In this document: positions 47,348 to 56,286 of the stretch, piece after piece
How the letters are laid out: each line of letters begins with the position of its first letter
How positions within the stretch are numbered: the first letter of the stretch is position 1
Source: Methanosarcinales archaeon
GTDB taxonomy: Archaea > Halobacteriota > UBA148 > JAUWXC01
DNA length: 64,000 nt
Assembly: GCA_026016205.1 (NCBI GenBank)
Contig: CP061209.1
Span: 884,330 to 948,329 of the forward strand
Direction: 5' to 3'
Position numbers and translations under genes: made by a program
The notes under the pieces: model-generated
Seen by the model: the letters and a program-made list of their open reading frames with translations, nothing else
What the model was told of the DNA's origin: nothing
The model's database searches: none

Positions 47348-47437
47348 TAAGATCTCACCGATGTGCACTGCCCTCGCACCTTTGTATATTTTTGCAATGC
47401 CCTCTTTTTGGTAGACGATGAAATCTATTTTACTCAT
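47330..47437 (-). CDS. Short paralogue of the gene at the left edge
   Basis: A 35-residue ORF, MSKIDFIVYQKEGIAKIYKG then ARAVHIG. It matches the partial protein at 1-106 at about 15 of 23 aligned positions over F(I/V)VYxKExIxKIxKxAxAVHIG. After HIG the two diverge and this copy stops within a dozen residues, so it is probably truncated by the rearrangement that also left the glycosyltransferase fragment. No strong ribosome binding site. Function unknown. Confidence 0.55.
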   Translation of the reverse strand: MSKIDFIVYQKEGIAKIYKGARAVHIGEILRTRNS

Positions 47438-47788
47438 CAGACAACACCCCAATATAGTCGGATTACCTAATTATTCTTATTCTTCTTAAGGTATGCGAGT
47501 TTCGACCGAGTGCTACGATCTGAGTGGTATTCGAAAAGCTTAGATTCACAAACGTGTTACATTTATGTGCACAAAATTTGTGGGTTTTACTAAGATCCAG
47601 TCAAAACAACCATGTCTGCACCCTTTGGTTCAATATTAAATTTAAGCAGGTTTAATAATATAAGTCTAATAAGTTTATTCAAACGTTCAAATATACAACC
47701 TCCTAATACACGATAATGTAGTGACAAAATTGTTAAGGGGTTAAGTTGCGCCAGGGCAGGCTACGAAGTATCTTAAAAACGTGTGATG
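47438..47788. other. Intergenic, no feature recognised
   Basis: About 350 AT-rich bases between the glycosyltransferase remnants and the 3' end of cofH. I see no RNA gene, no convincing ORF and no long repeat. Confidence 0.5.
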
Positions 47789-48853
47789 TTAAATCAGTTC
47801 ATATAAAGTAGTCCTTCTCCTTGGGATGCGCCCTGCACTGGCGATAATTTCCTCGAATTCTTCCGGCGACATGTATTCGCCTTCCGTCCCGCCAGCAGAC
47901 CTGGTTATGTGTTCTTCCATCAGCGTTCCCCCGAGATCATTCACTCCGCAGAAGAGCGTTTCTCTTGCCAGTTTGCGCCCCAGTTTCACCCAAGAGGCTT
48001 GAATATTTGTGATGTACGGATACAGCAAGACCCTAGAAAGAGCGTGCATTTTTAGGCTGTCCATACTCGTCAGTCCCCTAGCGATTTCGCCAAGCCCGTT
48101 GTTCTCTGGCATGAATGAAAGCGGTATGAATTCCGTAAAGCCCTTTGTCTTTTTCTGGATGTCCCTGATGAGCAGGAGGTGATTAATCCAGTGCTCCAAC
48201 GTCTCGATGTGACCGTACATTATCGTGGCAGTCGTAGGAATTTTCATCCGATGTGCGGTGGTGATTGTGTCGATCCACTGCGCTGCCGAGACTTTGCTCG
48301 GGCAGATTTTTCTCCGGATATCATCGTCGAGAACTTCCGCAGCCGTGCCTGGCATCGAATCCAAGCCGCTGCGCTTCAACGTCTTCAACGCATCTTGCAC
48401 ATCCACATTGGAGTTCTCCGCCGCATGAAAAACCTCCATGGGCGAGAATGCATGCAAATGCACGTCAAAATGCGATTTTATGCACGCCAGCATCTCGCAG
48501 TAGAAGTCAAGCGTCGCCCCCTTCAGCAAGCCCCCTTGGATGCAAATTTCGGTCGCGCCCCTGGCGACTGCCTCTTCCACCTTTTGCAGGATTTGCTCCA
48601 TGCTGAGGACGTACCCACGTTCCTTTTTGAATGCGCAGAAGGCGCAGTTGCCTATGCAAGTATTCGTGAAGTTGATATTGCGATTTATGACATATGTGAC
48701 GACATCGCCGGCTGCCTCCGAGCGCAACTCATCGGCGATTTTGAACAAGAGGGATGTATCATGCACCATGTGTAGTGCACCTTCTTTTGTGACCTTGCCT
48801 GTCCTGGCACGTTCTACAACGTCAGCACTTTCTAAATCCATCTTCATCTGCAT
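47789..48853 (-). CDS. cofH: FO synthase subunit 2 (CofH)
   Basis: A 354-residue radical SAM enzyme that joins a tyrosine-derived fragment to the flavin precursor in the synthesis of FO, the chromophore of F420. The cluster motif is CIGNCAFCAF near residue 68, after NRNINFTNT. GATEICIQGGLLKGATLDFY and SMPGTAAEVLDD are CofH-type. The proposed start overlaps the cofG stop by 32 bases. With cofG and cofC this is a compact F420 locus. Confidence 0.92.
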   Translation of the reverse strand: MQMKMDLESADVVERARTGKVTKEGALHMVHDTSLLFKIADELRSEAAGDVVTYVINRNINFTNTCIGNCAFCAFKKERGYVLSMEQILQKVEEAVARGATEICIQGGLLKGATLDFYCEMLACIKSHFDVHLHAFSPMEVFHAAENSNVDVQDALKTLKRSGLDSMPGTAAEVLDDDIRRKICPSKVSAAQWIDTITTAHRMKIPTTATIMYGHIETLEHWINHLLLIRDIQKKTKGFTEFIPLSFMPENNGLGEIARGLTSMDSLKMHALSRVLLYPYITNIQASWVKLGRKLARETLFCGVNDLGGTLMEEHITRSAGGTEGEYMSPEEFEEIIASAGRIPRRRTTLYELI

Positions 48854-49796
48854 ATTTACTTATCAACTCCTCCGTTTCAGCGCCATACCAGTTACCCAGA
48901 ACAAAACGTGGGTAGATTGGGAGGCGTTCCCTCAAGCGCACGCATGAACCAAGCGCTTCCAGCGCTGGCCATTCATTGTCAGGATTGATGTAATCAATCG
49001 TCACTGGAGATATGCCACCAAGATCAGATACCCCATACGGAATTGACAGATGTAGTGGCATGAGATTTGGGGGCACCTGAATCGCAACCTCGAGCGGGAG
49101 GATTCTTCGCGCGAGCGCAATCGTCTCCTGCATTTCTTCTGTGCTTGGCGGCTTGTGATTGGACATCGGTGTGTTCGGCTTTGGCACAAACGGCTGGATG
49201 ATGACCTCCTGGATGTGTTCATATCTGAGGTGCAGTTCCCTTATTGCCATCAGCGAGTTGATCCTATCTTCTCTGCTTTCACCTATGCCGACCAAGATGC
49301 CGGTAGTGAATGGAATCCTCAGGCGACCTGCATCTGTTATAACCCTCAGCCTTATCTCTGGCGCCTTACTGGGGCTGTCCTTGTGCACCGCCACGCTGGC
49401 AATCGTCTCGAGCATTAAACCCATGCTCGCGTTCAGGGGCTTAAGCATCCTCAGTTCGTCATAGCTCAGCGTTCCCGCATTCGTATGGGGGAGTGATCCG
49501 TGTGTAATTGCCACCCTGCATAAGTCTGCCACATACTCGATGAAGTTTGAATAGCCAATTTTACCTAATGCTTCGTGAATCAATTCATCTGGCTCGCCAA
49601 AGGTGAACAATGCTTCAGCACAATTGTTTGATGCGCCCTTACTCAGCAAGACGCTGACCTGATCCGGCGTCATGAGATGCGCATCCGCGCTATCAGGGTC
49701 GCGCCTAAAACCACAATAATGACATTTATTTCTGCAGATGTTGGTGACTGGGATGAAAACGTTTTTAGAGAAGGTGACGTAATCTGGGTTCATCAT
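48822..49796 (-). CDS. cofG: FO synthase subunit 1 (CofG)
   Basis: A 324-residue radical SAM enzyme that works with CofH to make FO. The cluster motif is CRNKCHYCGF near residue 23, after NVFIPVTNI. FTFGEPDELIHEAL and TTGILVGIGESREDRI are conserved. The open frame extends 65 codons upstream but overlaps cofC on the other strand there; the true start is one of the tandem ATGs at 49796/49793, next to GGAG. Divergent from cofC over about 40 bases. Confidence 0.92.
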   Translation of the reverse strand: MMNPDYVTFSKNVFIPVTNICRNKCHYCGFRRDPDSADAHLMTPDQVSVLLSKGASNNCAEALFTFGEPDELIHEALGKIGYSNFIEYVADLCRVAITHGSLPHTNAGTLSYDELRMLKPLNASMGLMLETIASVAVHKDSPSKAPEIRLRVITDAGRLRIPFTTGILVGIGESREDRINSLMAIRELHLRYEHIQEVIIQPFVPKPNTPMSNHKPPSTEEMQETIALARRILPLEVAIQVPPNLMPLHLSIPYGVSDLGGISPVTIDYINPDNEWPALEALGSCVRLRERLPIYPRFVLGNWYGAETEELISKYADEDGFRKC

Positions 49797-49836
49797 CTCC
49801 ACATATAACAAAGCAGAGATAAGTATTATTCCAATT

Positions 49837-50415
49837 ATGAAGGCGATAATTCCCTTTAAAAAGAAGAATGCAAAGTCGCGGCTGTCTCCCCTGCTTAGCC
49901 AGTCCGAGCGGGTGATGTTTGCGGAGCGCATGTTAGAGGATGTCGTTCGCGCGCTCAAGGATTCAGTCGTAGACAAATACGAGGTTCTCACCGAGGGGTC
50001 GCTTAACGAGGCGATAAATAGCGCGATTCGCAGGATTCAAGAGCCAACGCTTGTCATAATGCCAGATTTGCCGCTTATTCAACCAAGGCACATAAACGAG
50101 ATTGTCGGCGCAGATGCAGATGTAGTCATAGCGCCTGGAAAAGGCGGAGGCACGAATGCACTATTCCTGCAAGAGCCGCATAGATTCAGGGTTGATTTTC
50201 GCCTAGCAAGCTTTTTGAATCACCTTGGAATTGCCCGGGATGCTGGCATGTCCGTTTATATCTATGATTCCTTCTTCGTCAGCACCGATATGGATGAGCC
50301 TGAAGACCTTGTGGAACTTTTGATTCACGGAAAGGGCACCGCAGCTATGTATTTACGTGAAATAGGTGTGACGTTGGAGTTTGACCAAGGCAGGGCACAC
50401 GTCAAGAAGCAGTAA
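49837..50415 (+). CDS. cofC: 2-phospho-L-lactate guanylyltransferase
   Basis: A 192-residue nucleotidyltransferase that activates 2-phospholactate (or a related acid) for F420 side-chain synthesis. It begins MKAIIPFKKKNAKSRLSPLL with the nucleotide-binding basic loop, has VIMPDLPLIQPRHI and ends its core in APGKGGGTNALFL. Divergent from cofG/cofH, so three F420 genes share one promoter region. CofD and CofE are not in the window. Confidence 0.9.
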   Translation: MKAIIPFKKKNAKSRLSPLLSQSERVMFAERMLEDVVRALKDSVVDKYEVLTEGSLNEAINSAIRRIQEPTLVIMPDLPLIQPRHINEIVGADADVVIAPGKGGGTNALFLQEPHRFRVDFRLASFLNHLGIARDAGMSVYIYDSFFVSTDMDEPEDLVELLIHGKGTAAMYLREIGVTLEFDQGRAHVKKQ

Positions 50416-50458
50416 TGGCATAACGCCCCTTTATTTCCACTGGAGAATTTGGGATGAC

Positions 50459-50472
50459 TATTTATATAGAAG
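50459..50472 (+). promoter_or_regulatory. TATA box of the compatible-solute genes
   Basis: TATTTATATAGAAG, about 47 bases before the glycosyltransferase start, is identical over 14 bases to the thermosome promoter at 21203-21216. Transcription from it would give a short leader carrying a G-rich ribosome binding site. Confidence 0.55.
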
Positions 50473-50505
50473 ATTGTATTATCTAAAGTGGGGATGGGGG
50501 CCGAT

Positions 50506-51732
50506 ATGAGTTTAACGCCGATTTTACAAAAAGAAGTCGACAAAATAAAACCCGTAGACCTCGTTGTTGGCATTAGCGCAAAGGATGTTGAAACAACCAT
50601 CATTCACACCATGAACGTCGTCGGCATGGGTATTCAACAGTATTTTTCACAAGTTGAGAGCTTGGTGGTCGTCTCCGATGGATTTTCAAAAGACAGAACA
50701 AAGGAGATGGCAGAAATGTTTACTCTTCCCCCGGCCATTAAAAAAATCGTCACAGAGGATATGAATGGAGGAGGGAAGGGGAGCGGCGTCCGCACAATAC
50801 TTGAGATTGCAAGAGCTGCCGATGCCACGTGCGTGACGTTGGTCGATGGCGACCTGCTCAGCATTTCACCAAGATGGGTCGCGAATCTGGCAGAGCCTGT
50901 CCTTTTTGGGGCTGATCTCGTTGTCCCGCAATACATCAGGGACAAATACGATGGAGTGATAACGAATAACATTGTGTATCCACTTATTCGCTCGGTGTTT
51001 AAGGCAGATATTCGGCAGCCTATAGGGGGAGAATATGGTATCTCCCGTAAATTGATGGAGAAATTGCTAGAGGATACGGTAATTCCACCTCATTTCGGGG
51101 TAGATATAGCGATAACGACCACCGCTGCAACAGAGTCGATGGATATCAGGGAGACTCCATTGGGCTTGAAGATTCACTCATCACTCACGAAATACATCGA
51201 ACCTTCGGAGCATCTTGCCCCCATGTTTCGGCAAGTGGTTGGCACGCTGTTTGATTTGATAGAACGCTACGAAGATTGTTGGAGAGACATAGAACATACA
51301 GTGAAAGTTCGAAGAAGAGAGAACGGGCAGTATTACGGGCAGAAGCCGCTCCCAGTTAAAGTGGATGTGACAAAGCTGATGGGGCACTTCCAGGAGGGGT
51401 TTGAAAACCACAAGGATTTATTAAAGTCGATTTTACCCAAAGATATTTTTGAGAAAGTGAGTACAATCCGCATGCAAAAGCGCCAGAAGGTGTCTTTTGA
51501 CCCGGAGACATGGGCGAAGGTAACATATCACATGGCTGCGGCGTACAAGCGAGCAAAGACTGATGAAAAGAAGGTTAAGATTCTTGATGCCTTCTGTGGT
51601 TTGTGGATGGGGCGGTTTGGGTCTTTTGTATTAGAGACGCAGGATATAGACAACGGGGAGGCTGAAAAGGTCATCATTCGCCAGGCAGAAACGTTCGAGG
51701 CACTAAGACCATATTTGGAAAAGGTTTACTAG
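50506..51732 (+). CDS. Glucosylglycerate/mannosylglycerate synthase-like glycosyltransferase
   Basis: A 408-residue GT-A glycosyltransferase. CVTLVDGDLLSISPRWV holds the DxD metal site (near residues 114-116) and IRQPIGGEYGISRKLMEKLL the acceptor region, followed by PPHFGVDIAITTTAA. This architecture (DGD, QPxGGE, FGxD) is shared with single-step mannosylglycerate and glucosylglycerate synthases, which transfer a sugar directly to D-glycerate. Starts at GTG 50488 and ATG 50494 are also open; I use 50506 after GGGGG. It is followed by a glycerate kinase, fitting a glycerate-based solute. Confidence 0.65.
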   Translation: MSLTPILQKEVDKIKPVDLVVGISAKDVETTIIHTMNVVGMGIQQYFSQVESLVVVSDGFSKDRTKEMAEMFTLPPAIKKIVTEDMNGGGKGSGVRTILEIARAADATCVTLVDGDLLSISPRWVANLAEPVLFGADLVVPQYIRDKYDGVITNNIVYPLIRSVFKADIRQPIGGEYGISRKLMEKLLEDTVIPPHFGVDIAITTTAATESMDIRETPLGLKIHSSLTKYIEPSEHLAPMFRQVVGTLFDLIERYEDCWRDIEHTVKVRRRENGQYYGQKPLPVKVDVTKLMGHFQEGFENHKDLLKSILPKDIFEKVSTIRMQKRQKVSFDPETWAKVTYHMAAAYKRAKTDEKKVKILDAFCGLWMGRFGSFVLETQDIDNGEAEKVIIRQAETFEALRPYLEKVY

Positions 51733-51734
51733 AG

Positions 51735-53078
51735 ATGATGATTCAGAATAAAGAAGAACTCATCTCGAATTCAAGTGGAGACTTCAAAGAGGTGCGGGCT
51801 GATGTTCTCGAGATTTTAGAATACGCCTTAGAGAGGGCGCAGCCCAAGTTTGCAATCCAACGTACCGTTAGAGTCAAGGGAGATATCCTGTGGCTGGGTG
51901 AATTGCCCATCAATCTGAGTGAAGTAAAGCGGATTTTCGTCATTGGTTTTGGAAAAGCATCGGGGCAAACGGCAATCGAACTCGAGAGGGTGTTGGACGG
52001 CCGAATATCTGATGGGGTCGTTATCGTAAAGCGGGATTCAGCGCAGAAAGCGAGAAAAATCAGAATCATAACAGGCCAGCATCCTGTTCCGACAATGGAG
52101 AATGTCAAGGCAACTGAACGTCTGCTGGAGGTGGTCGATGAAGCTGATGCAGGAGATGTCATCATCTGTTTGATTTCCGGTGGCGGCTCCGCGTTGCTAA
52201 CACTTCCAAAACGGGGCATATCCATCGAAGACCTCTCAAAGACCAATGAAGTTCTCATCAAGTCAGGTGCGTCGATCGATGAGATTAATGCTGTGCGCAA
52301 GCATTTGTCTCAGGTCAAAGGAGGGCAGTTAGTCGCTCGGGCACATCCGGCTAGGCTGGTGAGCTTAATCATATCTGATGTTGTAGGCGACCGATTGGAT
52401 GTCATTGCCTCTGGGCCTACTGCGCCGGATAAATCCACATATGCAGATGCGGTCAAAGTCTTGCGAAAATATGGCCTGTGGCGGCGCGTGCCATCCTCTG
52501 TCTGCAGGATATTGGAGTCTGGGCAAAGAGGGGGTTTGCCTGAGACGCCGAAGGATGATGATACAATCTTCGAGTCGGCGTATAACAGGATAATTCTGAG
52601 TAATGATGTCATGCTATCAGCTGCTGCTGAAAGGGCTCTGGAGTGCGGTTATTCGCCACATATTGTTCAGGATGTCACTGGAGAGTCTCGAGTAGAGGCA
52701 CCAAAACAACTAGAAGATGCCCTAAGGCTGAAAACTCCTTCGTGTTTGATCAGCGGAGGTGAGACCACCGTCAAAGTGACTGGTTCTGGCAAGGGCGGCC
52801 CAAATCAAGAGTTCGTACTGGCATGTGTGGAGAAAGTCGCCGGAAAACGCATTGTCGTTGCCGCCATAGATTCAGATGGAATTGATGGGTTCACGGATGT
52901 GGCTGGAGCAATGGCTGATGGTAACTCGCTCCAGCGTGCCACAAAGCGGGGGTTGTCTCCGACGAAGTTTCTTGAGGATAACGATGCATACCATTTCTTT
53001 AAGAAAAATAAGGACCTATTGCTAACTGGGCAAACTGGAACCAATGTCAACGACCTGCGGCTCTTTCTCTGCTTTTAG
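51735..53078 (+). CDS. Glycerate 2-kinase (MOFRL family)
   Basis: A 447-residue protein with RIFVIGFGKASGQTAIELER, GQHPVPTMENV, IICLISGGGSALLTLP and a C-terminal MOFRL domain (GGPNQEFVLACVEKVAGKRI, then AIDSDGIDGFTDVAGAMADG). The family phosphorylates D-glycerate, usually at C2. Two bases separate it from the glycosyltransferase upstream, so glycerate supply and use may be linked. It converges with the gpgS-like gene, sharing four bases. Confidence 0.85.
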   Translation: MMIQNKEELISNSSGDFKEVRADVLEILEYALERAQPKFAIQRTVRVKGDILWLGELPINLSEVKRIFVIGFGKASGQTAIELERVLDGRISDGVVIVKRDSAQKARKIRIITGQHPVPTMENVKATERLLEVVDEADAGDVIICLISGGGSALLTLPKRGISIEDLSKTNEVLIKSGASIDEINAVRKHLSQVKGGQLVARAHPARLVSLIISDVVGDRLDVIASGPTAPDKSTYADAVKVLRKYGLWRRVPSSVCRILESGQRGGLPETPKDDDTIFESAYNRIILSNDVMLSAAAERALECGYSPHIVQDVTGESRVEAPKQLEDALRLKTPSCLISGGETTVKVTGSGKGGPNQEFVLACVEKVAGKRIVVAAIDSDGIDGFTDVAGAMADGNSLQRATKRGLSPTKFLEDNDAYHFFKKNKDLLLTGQTGTNVNDLRLFLCF

Positions 53079-54196
53079 AGCCTGTTGGCGATCTCGTGTG
53101 TGTGCCTAATCGCATGTTCATGGAGTTTTTTTCTGCGTTTTTTATACTCTGGAAGTTCCTTGAGCGGGGGGTGATACCGCATCTCGAAATCGTGCAATGT
53201 TCTTAGACCGCGAGTGAGGCTCCTTGTATAGGCATCGATGCGCCTGAAATCGTCTATGGTCTTTACTCCATCAATGGCATAGCGCCCATATAACTCGCGG
53301 ATAGCCCTTCGTTTGTCTTCTTCCTCAAAATTAATGCCAAAATTCTCGCGCACGAACCAGAACAATGTCCGCGTGATCTGCTCCACCATCCCAGCCAGCG
53401 CCTTGTCTGATCGATGGTGGTGAAGATGCTCGCGTAAGTCGACCTGGGCGAATGCTCTCAAACCGATTTTTTCATACAACTCTATCAACATCGCTATCTC
53501 GACGCCAAAATGGTGTGGCATCGTCAAGGACTCGAAAACTTCCCTGGTAAGTGCCACCTCGCCACTTAATGGGTAGATGATGTCCTCCAATCCCTCCAAT
53601 ACATCGTATTCCCTGTCCAGAATCCGTAAGAGGGGGCGCATGTACAACCGCGTTACCCTGCCGCCGAAAATAGTCTTGCCCCTCATCTTGAAGCGCGGCC
53701 GATGATAGTACGCTTTGGAGAACTTAATCTCAGCAAAGGTCAATATGGGGCCTGCCAACCCCCTGACGAAGCGCTCATCGATGTTTATGATGTCTGAATC
53801 AAGGAAGACGAGAACATCCCCCATAGCACATGCTACTCCTTTATAGAGCGCGTCTCCCTTCCCGATAGTAATATCTGTTTCCAGAAGCGCACATATCTCG
53901 GGCTGGGTTTGATGGATGACCTTGAATGAGTCAAACTTTTCCAATGAGTTCAAAGCGGCCTTTGTAGCAACTTTGATAGTCCTGTAATCAACGTGTCCTC
54001 CTATCGTTGAGCCATCCACTACCAGGATCTCGTCAACAAGGTCTTGATTGGCAAGTCTGGCCGTTTCTGCAATCACCTTTCCGATTGTCTTCTCCTCTTG
54101 AAAAGATGGGGTGATGATAGAAATCTTGATGCCTTTCTCCTCTTTATATCTGAGCAGGTCATCGATGTCGAAGTCGAGGTAGTCGAAATCATGCAT
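53075..54196 (-). CDS. gpgS: Glucosyl-3-phosphoglycerate synthase-like glycosyltransferase
   Basis: A 373-residue GT81-type enzyme. KISIITPSFQEEKTIGKVIA opens the GT-A fold, VLVFLDSDIINIDERFV holds DSD at 133-135, and LSGEVALTREVFESLTMPHH then FGVEIAMLIELYEKIGL match GpgS, which joins glucose to 3-phosphoglycerate. The product would be dephosphorylated to glucosylglycerate. The HAD phosphatase directly upstream on the same strand (nine-base gap) suits that step. Mannosyl-3-phosphoglycerate synthase is less likely from the motif spacing. Confidence 0.78.
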   Translation of the reverse strand: MHDFDYLDFDIDDLLRYKEEKGIKISIITPSFQEEKTIGKVIAETARLANQDLVDEILVVDGSTIGGHVDYRTIKVATKAALNSLEKFDSFKVIHQTQPEICALLETDITIGKGDALYKGVACAMGDVLVFLDSDIINIDERFVRGLAGPILTFAEIKFSKAYYHRPRFKMRGKTIFGGRVTRLYMRPLLRILDREYDVLEGLEDIIYPLSGEVALTREVFESLTMPHHFGVEIAMLIELYEKIGLRAFAQVDLREHLHHHRSDKALAGMVEQITRTLFWFVRENFGINFEEEDKRRAIRELYGRYAIDGVKTIDDFRRIDAYTRSLTRGLRTLHDFEMRYHPPLKELPEYKKRRKKLHEHAIRHTHEIANRL

Positions 54197-54205
54197 ATTT
54201 TATCC

Positions 54206-54853
54206 TCACAAGATGTGCTCCAGTATTTTACTTAAATCTCCCTTCACCACGACGTCGGCGACTTCGTTTAGTTCTGCCGGCGCTTCAAAGGCAATGCCCA
54301 TGCCTGCATCCTCTATCATGCATCTGTCGATGTTACCGTCGCCAACGACCACGCTTTCGGCAAGCGATACTCCTAACTCATCGCAAAGGTTGCGCAAAAT
54401 ATCTCGTTTGCAGATGGAGTGAATTTTGCATCCGGGCATGCGCGGCTCCAGTCTTTGGTTGTTCAGCTTGATCTCGCCGGTAATCTTCCCGCCTTTGATA
54501 TTCAATTCGTTTGCAAATGCCCTGTTGATGCCGAGTCTTTTCGCCAATCGGTCTGCTGCCAGTTGGTAACAATCGGTGGCTATCGCGGTTGTCATGCCAG
54601 CTTTTTTGACAGCAGCAATCGTTTTTTGGGCGCCTATTTGAAGCGGAATACCATCAAATATGTCCAGAAAGCGTTCCACTGACAATCCTTTGAGAATCCT
54701 GGCAATCTCTTTTGTCTTCTTATATTTCTGTATATCTGATGCTATAATCTCGTGCAATTGCCCCTCAAAACCCAGCGCTCCTGCCAGCGCGTAGATTGTC
54801 CTGTCGGCGAGAAGAGTTCCGTCCATATCAAAGATGATGAGTTTGTAATTCAA
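54206..54853 (-). CDS. HAD phosphatase, SerB-like; candidate glucosyl-3-phosphoglycerate phosphatase
   Basis: A 215-residue HAD enzyme with nucleophile motif LIIFDMDGTLLADRTIY, a helical C1 cap, TAIATDCYQLAADRLAKRLG and motif IV VVVGDGNIDRCMIEDAG. By sequence it is closest to phosphoserine phosphatases. Position as first gene of a pair with gpgS suggests it removes phosphate from glucosyl-3-phosphoglycerate. A serine-synthesis role cannot be excluded. Confidence 0.7.
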   Translation of the reverse strand: MNYKLIIFDMDGTLLADRTIYALAGALGFEGQLHEIIASDIQKYKKTKEIARILKGLSVERFLDIFDGIPLQIGAQKTIAAVKKAGMTTAIATDCYQLAADRLAKRLGINRAFANELNIKGGKITGEIKLNNQRLEPRMPGCKIHSICKRDILRNLCDELGVSLAESVVVGDGNIDRCMIEDAGMGIAFEAPAELNEVADVVVKGDLSKILEHIL

Positions 54854-54929
54854 GATGTCCTCACACCCAGCCTTTTCCTTATGCAGATACTTCTTTAAAT
54901 AGTAAGCCTATTTTTTAAGAGGGCTAGAT

Positions 54930-56246
54930 ATGAAAAAAGTAGTAATGACCATAGCCGGTTCTGACTCTGGAGGCGGGGCCGGCGTCCAGGCAGACCTAAA
55001 GGCGTTTGCAGCGCTGGGCATGTATGGAACGTGCGCCATCACATCGATTACTGCACAGAATACGCTTGGTGTGCAGAGAACGTACGACCTGCCGACGGAT
55101 GTCATCACTGCCCAGATAGAGGCGGTATTATCGGATTTTGGTGTCGCATATGCAAAGACCGGTATGCTGTCCTCATCAGAGATTATTCGAGCCGTTGCAC
55201 AGGAAATCAAAAAGCACAAGATTCCTGTTGTTGTTGACCCTGTGATGGTGGCAGAGGCGGGAGGATCTTTGCTCAGAGAGGGTGCAGTATCCGTCCTCAT
55301 AAAAGAGTTAATCCCCCTTGCGAAAGTCATAACGCCCAACATCTTCGAGGCAGAGGCACTGTCTGGCGTGAGAGTAAAAGACAAGGAGAGCGCAAAACTG
55401 GCTGCGAGAAAAATACACGACCTGGGCGCGGATGGCGTGCTTATCACGGGCGGACATCTTGATGCTGTCGATATACTGTATGATGGCGAGTTCATATTCA
55501 TTCCTGGTGAATTGATAGACAAGGGCACGCATGGCGCCGGATGCACGCATTCTGCCGCGCTTACTGCATACCTGGCAAAGGGTTTTGCACTGAAGGATGC
55601 TGCGATAAAAGCAAAGGAGTTTGTGACTGCTGCTATCGCTGGTGGCGCAGATGTCGGCAGGGGCACAAACCCCGTGGATGGAGTGGCTGCTATAAGGGGG
55701 GGTGCAGAGCGGTACCGCGTCATGAAGAACTTGCAGGACGCTGTTTTGATGTTGGAAAAATGCGAAGGTTTTTCTGCGCTAATTCCAGAGGTCGGAACAA
55801 ACATAGGGATGGCGCTTCCTGATGCGACGGACACAGAGGATGTCGCCGCCGTAGTTGGAAGAATCGTGCGCATCGACGGTGCAAGAGTTGTTGGAAACAT
55901 AGACTTTGGTGCAAGCAAGCACGTCGCAAGAGTGATACTCGCCGCAATGAAGTTCGACGAGAATATGAGGGGTGCCATAAACATCCGATATTCACCAGAG
56001 GTGCTATCTGCCTGTAAAAAATTGGGTTTCACCATCGCATCGTTTGACAGAAAGGATGAGCCAAGGGGAGTGAGCACGATGGAGTGGGGCACCATGCAGG
56101 CAATTGAGAGTTTTGGCGCTGTCCCGGATGCCATCTATGACCTTGGTGGGATTGGCAAGGAGGCCATGGTCAGGATATTTGGGAGAAGTGCAATTGAAGT
56201 CGCAAAAAAAGCAATCGATGTCGCTAATGCGATGCGGAAAGATTAA
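54930..56246 (+). CDS. thiD: Fused HMP-phosphate kinase / thiamine-phosphate synthase (ThiD-ThiN)
   Basis: A 438-residue two-domain enzyme. Residues 1 to about 255 are ThiD: VVMTIAGSDSGGGAGVQADL, VVDPVMVAEAGG and GTHGAGCTHSAALTAYL. From about 265 the ThiN domain follows (LIPEVGTNIGMALPDATDTE, GARVVGNIDFGASKHVARVI), which couples HMP-PP to thiazole phosphate. The fusion is the standard archaeal replacement for ThiE. The preceding 75 bases are AT-rich and probably hold its promoter. Confidence 0.92.
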   Translation: MKKVVMTIAGSDSGGGAGVQADLKAFAALGMYGTCAITSITAQNTLGVQRTYDLPTDVITAQIEAVLSDFGVAYAKTGMLSSSEIIRAVAQEIKKHKIPVVVDPVMVAEAGGSLLREGAVSVLIKELIPLAKVITPNIFEAEALSGVRVKDKESAKLAARKIHDLGADGVLITGGHLDAVDILYDGEFIFIPGELIDKGTHGAGCTHSAALTAYLAKGFALKDAAIKAKEFVTAAIAGGADVGRGTNPVDGVAAIRGGAERYRVMKNLQDAVLMLEKCEGFSALIPEVGTNIGMALPDATDTEDVAAVVGRIVRIDGARVVGNIDFGASKHVARVILAAMKFDENMRGAINIRYSPEVLSACKKLGFTIASFDRKDEPRGVSTMEWGTMQAIESFGAVPDAIYDLGGIGKEAMVRIFGRSAIEVAKKAIDVANAMRKD

Positions 56247-56286
56247 GTGTAAAAGATGGTATAAGCGATGATGCATAGGTGGCAAA

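Noticed and set aside
47438-47788. Possible RNA gene or ORF in the 350-base gap before cofH
   Set aside because: Short frames lack starts and protein-like runs; no stable fold or conserved RNA motif was evident by eye.
54908-56134. 408-codon open frame antisense to thiD-thiN
   Set aside because: Lies almost entirely opposite a well-supported fused enzyme; composition is alanine/serine/proline-rich without domain motifs.
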